DNA of 64,000 nt from Pseudomonadota bacterium (GTDB lineage Bacteria > Pseudomonadota > Gammaproteobacteria > Burkholderiales > Rhodocyclaceae). Below, piece by piece: positions 53,022 through 63,600 of the stretch (its first letter is position 1; every line of letters begins with the position of its first letter). A program made the translations under genes and the position numbers. The stretch spans positions 44,668 to 108,667 of the forward strand of contig JAFEDJ010000038.1 of NCBI GenBank assembly GCA_018241685.1, read 5' to 3'. The notes under the pieces were generated by a model. That model made no database searches. It saw only the letters and a program-made list of their open reading frames with translations, and was not told the DNA's origin.

Positions 53022-54983
53022 TCAGGCAGTGCCGCCTCGCGCCGCCTGCCACATCCCGACAAACGCGTCTTCCAGATCGCGCGCAAAGGCGCCCGCGTCG
53101 CAGACCGAAGAAGCCAGCAGGCGCGGGCGCAGTTCGGCGCGCAACTGCGCGAGGGCCGTGGCATCGCCGATGAGCGCGGCGGCCTTCGCGACGAAATCCG
53201 CCGGGTCTGCCGCCACCAGCCGCTCCGAGAGCCCCAGCGTCGCGAGAAAGCTCTGGCCGATCCGCCCGGCCCAGCGGTCGCCGCGCAGCGACAGCACCGG
53301 CACCCCCATCCACAGGCATTCGGCCGTCGTCGTGCCGCCACCGAAAGGGGTCGGATCCAGCGCCACGTCGATGCGGCCGTAGGCAGCCAGATAGTCCGTG
53401 CGCGAACTCTCCCCTTCCATGCGCAGCCGGTTCGCGGCGATTCCGTGTGCGGCGAACTGCGCGCGCAGCGCCTCGCGCACGCCGGCGTCGCCGAACTGGC
53501 GGGCCTTCAGCAACAGGCGCGCCTGCGGCAGCGCGGCCAGCGTGGCCGACCACAGGGCGACGCAGGCCAGCCCGATCTTGGCGCGGTTGTTGAAGCAGCC
53601 GAAGGTCACGCAGCCTTCGGCAAGCATCGGCGGCGGGCCCACCGGCAGCTCCACGGCGGGCGGCGTGAAGCACAGGTAGCTCGCGGGCAGACGCCAGACC
53701 GCCTCGCTGAAGAAGCGCTCTTCGCCGAGCGGGATCACGTAGCGGTCGGCGAGCACCCAGTCCATCTCCGGCAGGCCGGTGCTGCCGAAATAGCCGAGCC
53801 AGCTCACCTGCACCGGCGCAAGCCGGCGCGCGAAGAGACCGAGCCGGTTGTTGCCGGTATGCCCGGACAGATCCACCAGCACGTCGATCCGGTCCGCGCG
53901 GATCTGCGCCGCGACCGCCTCGTCGCCGAGCGCGACGATCTCCCGCCAGCCGTCGGCAAGCCCGCGCAGCCGCTCGGTCAGCGCATCGCTGCGGCTGTTG
54001 TTCGCGTAGCACAGCACCGTCACGCGCCGGCGGTCGTGCGCGGCCAGCACGCTCTCGAGAAAATAGCCGACCGGATGACTGTTGAAGTCGCCGGACACGT
54101 AGCCGATCCGCAGCGGACGCTCCGCCGCCCCGACCGCCGCCACCGGCGCCACGGCGGCGGGCGCAGCGGCCTGCTGCGCCCCCATCTCGCGCGCGACAGC
54201 CAGAAAATCGGCATTCCCCCATTCCGAGCCGTAATGCATCCCCATCAACAGGTTGCTGAGCGCAAGCGGAAGGCCCGGCACGACCTGCAGCGCACGACGG
54301 TAGGCGGCGAGCGCCTCACCGAGCCGCCCCTGGTCCTTCAGCACGTTACCGAGGTTGCACCAACCCTCGGGCAGATCGGGCCGGAAATGCAGCGCCATGC
54401 CGATGGAGGCCGCCGCCTCGCCGAGCCGCCCCTGAGTCTGCAGCACATGGCCGAGATTGCAATGGGCCTCGGCATGATCCGGGCAGCAGCGGATCGCGTC
54501 GCAGAAGGCGGCGATCGCGAGCTCCGGGCGGCCGACCTCCTGAAACACAATGCCGAGGTTCGAATGGGCTTCGGCCAGATCCGGCCGGATCGCGAGCGCC
54601 CGGCGCAGCGCGTCGATCGACTCGCCGGGCCGGCGCAGGCGCCTCAGCACGACACCGAGCGCCAGGAGCGCCGCGGCATGATCGGCCTTCAGGCAGACGA
54701 CCGCGGCGAAGGCCTCGGCCGCTTCGTCCAACCGGCCGCGGCCGGCGAGGAACTGGCCGAGGTTATAGCGGTAATCGGGCTCATCGGCGATCGCGAGGGC
54801 CGCCCGGATCAGGCTTTCGGCGGACGCCTGCTCGCCCCGTTCGGCTTGCAGCACGCCGAGCAGATGCAGCGCATCGGCGCTGCACGGATCGTGCTCCAGG
54901 ATTCGGCGGTAGATCGCCTCCGCCTCGTCGGGACGGCCGGCCTCGTGATGGGCCAGGGCTTCGGCCAGGTTCGGAAGGGACAT
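53022..54983 (-). CDS. TPR protein with GT41 (O-GlcNAc transferase/SPINDLY-like) domain
   Basis: A 653-residue protein. The first half (residues about 5-280) consists of seven to eight tetratricopeptide repeats (for example AIYRRILEHDPCSADALHLL; AYRRALQVVPGLPLAL). The second half is a GT41 glycosyltransferase: LRIGYVSGDFNSHPVGYFLE, DVLVDLSGHTGNNR, and the late nucleotide-sugar region TDYLAAYGRIDVALDPTPFGGGTTTAECLWMGVPVLSLRG. It would transfer a sugar, probably GlcNAc or glucose, to Ser/Thr or Asn of protein partners in the cytosol. It is divergent from the adhesin secretion genes, so a secreted adhesin is a plausible substrate. ATG at 54983 fits the TPR start. Confidence 0.88.
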   Translation of the reverse strand: MSLPNLAEALAHHEAGRPDEAEAIYRRILEHDPCSADALHLLGVLQAERGEQASAESLIRAALAIADEPDYRYNLGQFLAGRGRLDEAAEAFAAVVCLKADHAAALLALGVVLRRLRRPGESIDALRRALAIRPDLAEAHSNLGIVFQEVGRPELAIAAFCDAIRCCPDHAEAHCNLGHVLQTQGRLGEAAASIGMALHFRPDLPEGWCNLGNVLKDQGRLGEALAAYRRALQVVPGLPLALSNLLMGMHYGSEWGNADFLAVAREMGAQQAAAPAAVAPVAAVGAAERPLRIGYVSGDFNSHPVGYFLESVLAAHDRRRVTVLCYANNSRSDALTERLRGLADGWREIVALGDEAVAAQIRADRIDVLVDLSGHTGNNRLGLFARRLAPVQVSWLGYFGSTGLPEMDWVLADRYVIPLGEERFFSEAVWRLPASYLCFTPPAVELPVGPPPMLAEGCVTFGCFNNRAKIGLACVALWSATLAALPQARLLLKARQFGDAGVREALRAQFAAHGIAANRLRMEGESSRTDYLAAYGRIDVALDPTPFGGGTTTAECLWMGVPVLSLRGDRWAGRIGQSFLATLGLSERLVAADPADFVAKAAALIGDATALAQLRAELRPRLLASSVCDAGAFARDLEDAFVGMWQAARGGTA

Positions 54984-55244
54984 GCAGGTGGGACTAGCGG
55001 ACGGAGTGGATCTGGGAGCGGCAGGACGGCGAAAGCACGGCTGCAGCACGCCGAAAACACGCATTCTCGATCAATTCGGGCAGATTGAAAAATGCTCTCA
55101 AGTTTCGTGCCTGGCAGCCGTCATAAAACGGACACGTTGGAGCGGCCTGCAGCCCCCGATCATCGATGGGTGCCTCATCACGCCACCTCAGCTCGCAACA
55201 GTCCTTCACCTTTTTCGGCCCGTCTTCGTCAGGAAACAACAAGA

Positions 55245-56783
55245 ATGCCCGCTTCCCGCCGCCCCGCCCTGTCGCTGAAACTCGTGCCGCCGCTCGCGGC
55301 GATCCTGCTTGCCTCCGGCTGCGCCTCGCTCGCGCCGCAACCGCTCACCTCGACCGAAATCGCCGCGACCACGCAGGCCGACGGCGCGCGCCTCCAGGAA
55401 GGGGTCGAGCCACTCGCCGGCCCACTGACGCTGGAAGAGGCGATCGCCCGGGCGCTGAAGTACAACCTCGACCGCCGCACCCGGCTGATGGAAGAGGCGA
55501 TCGCGTCCGGCCAGCTCGAAGTCGGCCAGTACGACCTGCTGCCGAAGGTGATCGCGGGCGCCGGCTACCGCTCGCGCGACAACGAGCTGATCTCGCGCAG
55601 CCGCGATTCGGTCACCGGCCAGCCCTCGCTCGCCCATCCGTTCATCTCCAGCGACCGCAACGCGACGACGACCGAACTGACCTTCACATGGAGCCTGCTC
55701 GATTTCGGCCAGAGCTATTACGCCTCCAAGCAGAACGCCGACCGCGTGCTGATCGCCGGCGAGCATCGCAGGAAGGCGCTGCACCTGCTCGTGCAGGACG
55801 TGCGCACCGCCTTCTGGCGGGCCGCCTCGGCGCAAAAGCTCAAGGACGAGGTGCTCGCGACGCTGCGCGCCGGCGAGGAGGCCCTCGCCGATGCACGCAA
55901 GGCCGAGGCCGAGCGCCTGAAGAATCCGATCGAATCGCTACGCTATCAGCGCCAGCTGCTCGAGAACCTGCGCCTGCTCGAAGCGATCGACCAGGAACTC
56001 TCGACCGCCCGCATCGAACTGGCGGCGCTGACGAACCTGCCCCTCGGCACCCAGCTGACCGTCGTCGAACCGTCGGCCGCGGCCGACGGGCGCTGGCTCG
56101 ACATGCCGGTCGAGAAGATGGAGACCCTCGCCCTCACCCGCAACGCCGACCTGCGCGAATCCGTCTACAACTCCCGCATCGCGCAACAGGAGACCCGTCG
56201 CGCGTTGCTCAAGCTCTTCCCGGGCCTGTCGTTCAACTACGGCAGCAAGCACAGCGACGACAGCTACCTGATCAACCAGAGCTGGACCGAGGCCGGCGCG
56301 CAGATCTCCTTCAACCTGCTCGGCCTGCTCTCCGCGCCGGCGCAGATGAAACTCGCCGAGGCCGGCGTCGCGCTGGCCGACCAGAAGCGCCTCGCCACGC
56401 GCATGGCGGTGCTCGCGCAGCTCCATGTCGCGCGCCTGCAGTACGCGAACGCGCTCAAGCAGCTCAAGCGTGCCGAGGCGATCTGGAAGGCCGATGCCGA
56501 CATCGCGAGCCACACCGCACGCCGCGAGGAAGCCGAAACGGTGGGCCGCCTCGACGTCGTCTCGAATCGCACCGCTGCGATCCTGTCGCAACTGCGCCGC
56601 TACCAGGCCCTTGCGCAGGCCCAGGCCGCCGCGAACAAGCTGCAAGCCACCCTCGGCATGGAGCCGGCGATCAAAGGCAGCCGCGATATGCCGCTTGCCG
56701 AACTGTCAAAGGCGGTCGGCCAATCGCTGCGCAGCTGGAACGAGGCGCGGCTCGACGAAGCCGGCGCGGAAGCGGCCCAATGA
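55245..56783 (+). CDS. TolC-family outer-membrane channel lipoprotein
   Basis: A 512-residue TolC-like protein with a lipoprotein signal (LLASGCAS, Cys near residue 25) and two OEP helical repeats (EAIARALKYNLDRRTRLMEE; NADLRESVYNSRIAQQETRR). ATG at 55245 begins directly at the signal peptide; the in-frame ATG 153 bases earlier does not. The gene is followed with a 4-base overlap by an adaptor and 48 bases later by the adhesin, so it is probably the exit channel of a type I-like secretion pathway. Confidence 0.88.
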   Translation: MPASRRPALSLKLVPPLAAILLASGCASLAPQPLTSTEIAATTQADGARLQEGVEPLAGPLTLEEAIARALKYNLDRRTRLMEEAIASGQLEVGQYDLLPKVIAGAGYRSRDNELISRSRDSVTGQPSLAHPFISSDRNATTTELTFTWSLLDFGQSYYASKQNADRVLIAGEHRRKALHLLVQDVRTAFWRAASAQKLKDEVLATLRAGEEALADARKAEAERLKNPIESLRYQRQLLENLRLLEAIDQELSTARIELAALTNLPLGTQLTVVEPSAAADGRWLDMPVEKMETLALTRNADLRESVYNSRIAQQETRRALLKLFPGLSFNYGSKHSDDSYLINQSWTEAGAQISFNLLGLLSAPAQMKLAEAGVALADQKRLATRMAVLAQLHVARLQYANALKQLKRAEAIWKADADIASHTARREEAETVGRLDVVSNRTAAILSQLRRYQALAQAQAAANKLQATLGMEPAIKGSRDMPLAELSKAVGQSLRSWNEARLDEAGAEAAQ

Positions 56784-57592
56784 GGGCCCGTGCCCTCGTC
56801 CCCGCGGCGCTCGCGCTGGTCGCGTCGGCCGCGCTCGCCGCGGATCCTGCACGCGCGCCGCTGCCGCCGCCCCGCCCAGCGGTCGCCCCGGCCGCCGCGC
56901 CCGCCGCGGCACCGGCCCTCGAGCGGCGCGAAATCCGCGCCCAGCTTGCGCCGCGCCGCTACACCACGATCGCCGCCGAGATCGGCGCCAAGGTGAACCG
57001 CCTGCCGGTGGCAGAAGGCGGCCGTTTCGCGGCCGGCCAGGCACTGGTCAGTTTCGACTGTAGCCTGCAGCAGGCCCAGCTCAACAAGGCCAAGGCCGCC
57101 CTCGGCGCCGCCGAGAAGACCTCGAGCGCGAACCGGCGCCTCAACGAGCTCGGCTCGGCCGGCAAGCTCGAGGTCGAGATGGCCGAAGCCGAGGTCGCGA
57201 AGAACCGCGCCGAAGTCGCCTCGAACGCGGCCGTGCTCGCCAAATGCTCGGTCGCCGCGCCCTTCGCCGGCCGCGTCGCCGAGCAGAAGGTGCGCGAGCA
57301 GCAATACGTGCAACCCGGCCAGGCGCTGCTCGAGATCCTCGACGACTCGCAGCTCGAACTCGAATTCATCGTGCCGAGCAAATGGCTCGCGTGGGTCAAG
57401 ACCGGCACCGCATTCCAGGTGGCCATCGACGAGACCGGCAAGACCTATCCGGCCAAGGTGCAGCGCGTCGGCGCGAAGGTCGATCCCGTGAGCCAGTCGG
57501 TGAAGCTGTCCGCCGCGATCGACGGCAAATTCAATGAACTCGTCGCCGGCATGAGCGGCAAGGTGCTGATGGCGCCGCCCGCCGGCCAGTAA
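56780..57592 (+). CDS. Periplasmic adaptor (HlyD/RND membrane-fusion family)
   Basis: A 270-residue adaptor with a cleavable signal (LVASAALAADP), an Ala/Pro-rich linker, a biotinyl-lipoyl half-motif (NRLPVAEGGRFAAGQALVSF), a short alpha hairpin (about 95-145), the second half SVAAPFAGRVAEQKVREQQY, and a beta-barrel. It is shorter than HlyD and lacks a clear membrane anchor, so it seems to be soluble or loosely bound. No ABC transporter or RND pump gene accompanies it inside the window; one may lie beyond the adhesin. Confidence 0.85.
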   Translation: MRARALVPAALALVASAALAADPARAPLPPPRPAVAPAAAPAAAPALERREIRAQLAPRRYTTIAAEIGAKVNRLPVAEGGRFAAGQALVSFDCSLQQAQLNKAKAALGAAEKTSSANRRLNELGSAGKLEVEMAEAEVAKNRAEVASNAAVLAKCSVAAPFAGRVAEQKVREQQYVQPGQALLEILDDSQLELEFIVPSKWLAWVKTGTAFQVAIDETGKTYPAKVQRVGAKVDPVSQSVKLSAAIDGKFNELVAGMSGKVLMAPPAGQ

Positions 57593-57639
57593 GGCCCTCC
57601 GCTCCGTCCGCCTCCGAACAAGAATCAAGCGAAAAAAAC

Positions 57640-60600
57640 ATGAATCGCATCTACCGCTCCGTCTGGAATGAAATCAGCCGCACCTTCGTTGCCGCCGCCG
57701 AAACCGTGCGCGGGCACGGCAAGCCCTGCTCGGACAGCCGCACCGCCGAAGGGGCCGACGCCGGGCAACGGCGTTCCGAACTGATCGACGGCGGTTGCCC
57801 GGCCGCGACCGCGCCGCCTTCGCGCCGGCGCTTCGGCACGCCGCTGCTGCGGCCAATCGCGCTGGAGCAGCGCTTCATGTTCGACGGAGCTGCGGTGGAT
57901 ACGGCGGTGAGAACTCTTGTCTCCACACAAGACGCACTGCAGGCGGATACCGCCCACGATTCGCTGCCGGAGGCGCGCGTTTCATTAGCCCTCCAGCCTG
58001 CTGCAGTGTCTCGTCACGAAGTCGTATTCATCGATGCCGGGGTGGGCGACAAACAGACCTTGATCGACGGTGCCGCACCTGGCGTCGAGGTGGTTGTGCT
58101 TGATGCCGACCGGGACGCGTTCGTCCAGATGGCTCAGTACCTTCAGGGGCGTAGCTCCCTCGACGCCGTTTCCATCGTCTCCCATGGCAGTACCGGCCTT
58201 CTTTACCTGTCGGGACGCGTTTACCGGACCGATGGACTCGATGCTGCCGCGGACTCGCTGCGAGCCATCGGCGAGGCGCTCACAGCCGACGGCGATATCC
58301 GCTTCTACGCCTGCAAGGTGGGGGCTGGGGATGGCGGCCAAGCATTCCTCGACAAGGTTGCGGCACTGACAGGCGCGGATGTGGCTGCGTCGGACGACGA
58401 CACCGGCAGTCGACATGGCCAGGACTGGACGCTGGAGGCCTCCTCGGGCCCCGTGGATAGCATCGCGCCTTTCACCCAGGAAGCCCTGGCGGCTTTCAGC
58501 GGCTCCCTGGCAGTCATTACCGTGAACTCGACCTCCGATACCACGACTGCCGGCGACGACGGTGTAGTCACCTTCCGGGACGCGGTGACTGCCATCAACA
58601 ACAATACGTCCACAACGGATATCACCGTCTCGGGCGACGGCAGCGACGTCATCGTCTTTTCATCGAGCCTGAAGGGCGAGACCATCAAGCTTTCGTCGAA
58701 CACCAGTTCGGTAGCCCTCACGATCAGCCGCAGCCTGACCATCAACGGCGACGTCGACGGCGACAACATTGGCGACATCACATTCTCAGGGGATGTGAGT
58801 TCGATCGGCTCGACAACCAACGCGGATGCCCGGGGGCTGGTGTTCAACGCGGTCAGTGGATCTTTCACGCTGAAAAATGCGACATTCGAACGCTTTTTCG
58901 GTACGACAGGAGCACTTGCCGGGGTAATCAGCGCGCAAAACGGTTCGTTGACCATCGACGGCTGCCTGTTCCGCTACAACTTGCAGAACGTCATTGCCAG
59001 CAACACCTCGACAACCTCCGTTACCGTCAAAAACTCCATTGTCACTGACAACTCTGCGGCGCTATCCGGAACGGCAGCTTTCGCGCCCTTGAATTTCTGG
59101 AGTTCCGGCACGGTCGAGAACTCCGTGATCGCGAACAACAGCTATACCTGGGATTCCGCTACCAACACCGGCAGCGGCGGCATGATTCGATTCGCGGGAG
59201 GACGTAACATCGACGGCGTGGTCCGCAACACCACCATCGCAAACAACAGTCTGACCGTGACCGGGAGCGCTGCTGCCACAGCCTCTGGCTCCGTGGGTAT
59301 CTCTCTTTCCCACAATACCAATTCAGTGACGGGCAGTCTGACTGCCTACAACAACATCTTCGCCGGCAATACGCTCAATAATTCGGCGAACAACGACCCC
59401 GTTAAATATCAAGGTTCGAACGCCACCATCACGCTGACTGCATCGGACAATTATTCTGGAGCAATCAACGATCCGACCGCCGCATTCAACGATGCCGCTT
59501 CACGCGATTACCGCCCCAAGGCCGGAGCCACCAGCTTCATCAACGCCGGCAACAGCAGCAATGCGGCCTATTACAGCGGAAATTACGACATCCGCGGCAT
59601 AGATCGAATCCGCGACGGCGCCCTCGACCTGGGCGCGTACGAGGTCCATTGGAACGCCGGCACCCCGACGGTGGACCTGAACGGGGCGGGCGCCGGAAGC
59701 GACGAAGCGGTGGTCAGCGGCTCTCCCGTTTCCGGCGTGCTCATCGCGCCCAATGCCGTCCTGGCGCAAGGCGACAGCGACACCCGCCTGCTCGGTGCCA
59801 CGGTAACGCTGTCCGGCACCTCCGACGGAGCGGCAGAACGCCTGACACTTTCCTCGTCGGATGTCAGCACGGCCAGGACCTACGGCATCGCCGTGATCAC
59901 CAACAACGGCGCCACGCTCACGCTGAGCGGCGCGGCGTCGGTGGCCGATTATCAGGCGGTGATCCGCCTGATCCAATACCAGAACACCGCCGGCAGCTTC
60001 ACGGCGGGCACGCGCACCGCAACCCTCACCGTTAATGACGGCGAAACGACCAGCTCCGCACGGACCAGTTCGATCACCCTGGGCTTGGCCGACACGACGC
60101 CGCCGGCCGTCAGCGGCATCACCGTTTCCGGCAGCCCGGCGGCCAACGCGTCCTCGATCAGCTATACCGTCACCTTCAGCGAGAACGTCACGGGGGTGGA
60201 CACCAGCGACTTCACGCTGACCAATACCGGCACGGCCAACGGCACGATTTCCAGCGTCACCGGCTCGGGCAGCACCTATACGGTCACGGTCAACAGCATT
60301 ACCGGCGCCGGCACGCTGAGGCTGGATCTGAGCTCCACCGGCACCGGCATCCAGGACGCCGCCAGCAACGCGATTGCCACGGGCTTCACCAGCGGCAGCA
60401 CGCACACGGTGGACCGCACCGCCCCGAGCTTCGACGTCGCCCCCGCGGCCTCCAGCCCCACCACCACCGGCTTTTCCCTGTCCGCCAGCATCGACGAGGC
60501 CGGAACGATCTACTACGTCGTGGTCGCCGACGGCGCGACCGCGCCGACCGCTGCGGAAGTCGAGGCCGGCACTGCCTCGGGCGGCGGTACAGCGCTGCAA

Positions 60601-63600
60601 TCGGGCAGCCTCGCCGCGTCGTCTTCGCCCTTCACCGGCAGCGGCTCCGTCACCGGGCTGAGCGCCGGTACGGCGTACGACGTCTACGTCGTGGCCAAGG
60701 ACAGCATCGGGAATCTCATGAGTGCGCCGACCAAGGTCGATGTGACCACGACGGCTGCCAGCACATCGGCCAATCCCGTCCTCTCCAACCTGTCCGCCGA
60801 CGCGATGGCCTACACCGCCGGTAGCGGCGCGCGCGTGATCGATCAGGGCACGTTCGCGGCCGTCACCGATGCCGACAACACGGACTTCAACAACGGCAGC
60901 CTCACCGTCACCGGCGCAGGCCCCAACGACGTGCTCGGCATCCGCAGCCAGGGCAGCGGCCTGATCGGCGTCAGCGGCAGCAACGTCACCTACGGCGGCA
61001 CGACGATCGGCAGCTTCAGCGGCGGCAACGGCACGGACCTCGTCGTCACCTTCAACGCGAACGCAACCCCCGCCGCGGTGTCGGCGCTGCTCGGGAACAT
61101 CACCTACGCGAACACCGACGCCACCACCAGCGCGACCCGCAGCATCGGCTTCACGGTCGCCGACGGTTCGGGCGGCACCTCGGCAAGGAGCGACGCGACG
61201 ATCACGGTCACGCCCGACACCACCGGCACGATCTATTACGTCACGACGCTGGACGACAGCGGCACCAATACGACTTTCGACGGTGAAGCCACCGACAAGA
61301 CCGATGGCGGAGGGCTAAGCCTGCGCGAGGCGATCAATCTGGCCAATCAGCACGCCGGTGCCGACACCATCGTGTTCAGCCACAGCCTGACCGGGACGAT
61401 CGAGCTGAGCGCCGCGCTACCGACGATCACCGACAGCGTGAAGATCATCGGCAACGGTGCCGATGCGATCACGATCGACGCCGACACGGACAATAATGGC
61501 AGTGGCGATGTCGAATTCCTCACGATCAACGACGGCAACACCGGAAGCATTGCGTCGGTGACCATCTCCGGGCTTGCCTTCGACAAAGGGACGGTGAAAG
61601 CCAACCTTGACTATGCCGCTGCCATTAGCTCGACTGAAAACCTGACTCTTCTCGGCGTCACCATTTCCCATGTCGTCGGAAGCGGGTCGCTCATTGGGCA
61701 GGCGATTGCGGTCGAAGATCCGGCTTATAACTATGGTGCTGGATCGCCGAAGTTCGAGATGCACAACTCCTCGATCTCCAATGCGGAGTCGATCCTGTAC
61801 GTCGGGGGAGACTCCGCCCTGATCGAAGATACACGCATCTTCAATCTGAGCTACAACGGCAGCAACGGTAGCGAGAGTTTGATCGGTTTCAATGGCGCCA
61901 GCTTCGTCATGCGGCGCAGCGAAATTTCCGGCCTGAACTACGGTGCGAACGCGCCAGCTTCCCTGATACGCCTGGACCCTTCCGACGGGGGAAGCATAAC
62001 GATTGAAAATTCGACGATCGTCAACAACAGCTTCGGCGCGGCGGGCTCATACGGTGTCGTTTTCTTCAGCGATGATGGTGGAAGCTCCCAATACACCACC
62101 AACATCACAAACTCGACCATTGCCGGAAATACGACGGCGAATACGGGACACAATGCTTCAAACCTGCAGCTGTATGTAAGGACGTCATCAGGCGGTCCTG
62201 ACGACGTGGTGAACATCACCAACTCCATCGTGTACGGCAGCGATGCCTCGGTTCAGTCGGTGCGTGTCGGGGCTACCATCACTGGCACGGGCGGCAACAA
62301 TCAATCGACGATAAACAATAGTGTGATAGGTACGGTGGGCGGCTCCGTCGATACTCAAACCGCCAATACGACCACCAATCCAACGCTGGGCACGCTCAGC
62401 GCCAACGGCGGACCGACCAAGACCGAGGCCATCGTTTCTTTCGGCAGCAGTGCAAACAATGCCGGCACCAGCACCAACGCGCCCGCGCTCGACCAGCGCG
62501 GCTTCCTGCGCAACGTTGGCGCCCCAGACGCCGGCGCCTACGAATATGGCTCGACCCGCTTCCAGTTCATCGGCCAAGCACGCCCGCTCGACGGCGCGGT
62601 CGGCGTCGATGCCGGCACGAACATCGTGCTCGATTTCGGCTCGGACATCGCGAAGGCCACCGGCAGCCATTTCGTGCGCATTTACAACGCCGACACGAAC
62701 GCGCTGATCGAGGCGATCGACGTCGCCAGCAGCGCCGTGACGATCTCGAACGGCAAGGTCACGATCGACCCCACCTCCGCGCTGCCCAAGGGCAAGCACA
62801 TCTACGTCGAAGTGGACGACGGCGCCTTTACCGCAAGCGTCGATGGCGGCACCAACAACGCGACCTCGGTCGCGATGCGCGACGTCACCGGCATTGCCTT
62901 CACCACGGCCGACACGATGGCCCCCACCCTCACCGCGACCGGCGCGACGCCGACCTTCACGCAGGGCGCGAGCAGCGGCGTCAGCCTCTTCAGCGGCACC
63001 GCCGCGGCCACCAACGACTCCGGTCAGACCTTCACCGGCGCCACGCTCACTGTCACCAACGTCGCCGACACGACCGAATACCTGAAGATCGGCGGCACCG
63101 ACCTCGCGCTGACGAACGGCGCGAGCGGCACGATCTCCGGCATCGGCAACTACAGCGTCAGCGTCGTCTCCGGCACCGCCACCATCACGCTGAGCGGCAT
63201 GACCCGCAGCGATGCGCAGATGGCCACGCTCGTCGACGGCATCGAGTACCGCAACAGCGACTCCACCGCGACGGCCGGCAATCGCGTCGTCACGCTCGCC
63301 ACCGTCACCGACAGCGGCTCGGGCAACAACAACTCGACGGTGAACCGGCAGGCGACTGTGACCGTCTCGTTGCAGAACCTCAACGCCGCCCCCGTGAACA
63401 GCGTGCTGCCTGCCGTCAGCGGCAGCACCACCGTCGGCAATGCGTTGTCGTCCACCGACGGAACCTGGACCGATGCCGAAAACGACACGCTGAGCTACAC
63501 GTACCAGTGGTACCGCGCCGACGACACCAACGGCACCAACGGCGCATCGATCAGCGGTGCCACCAGCGCCAGCTACACGCTGACCACCTCGGATGCGCAC

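Noticed and set aside
53445..55088. 547-codon plus-strand frame opposite the GT41 gene
   Set aside because: Antisense to a gene with clear TPR and glycosyltransferase motifs.
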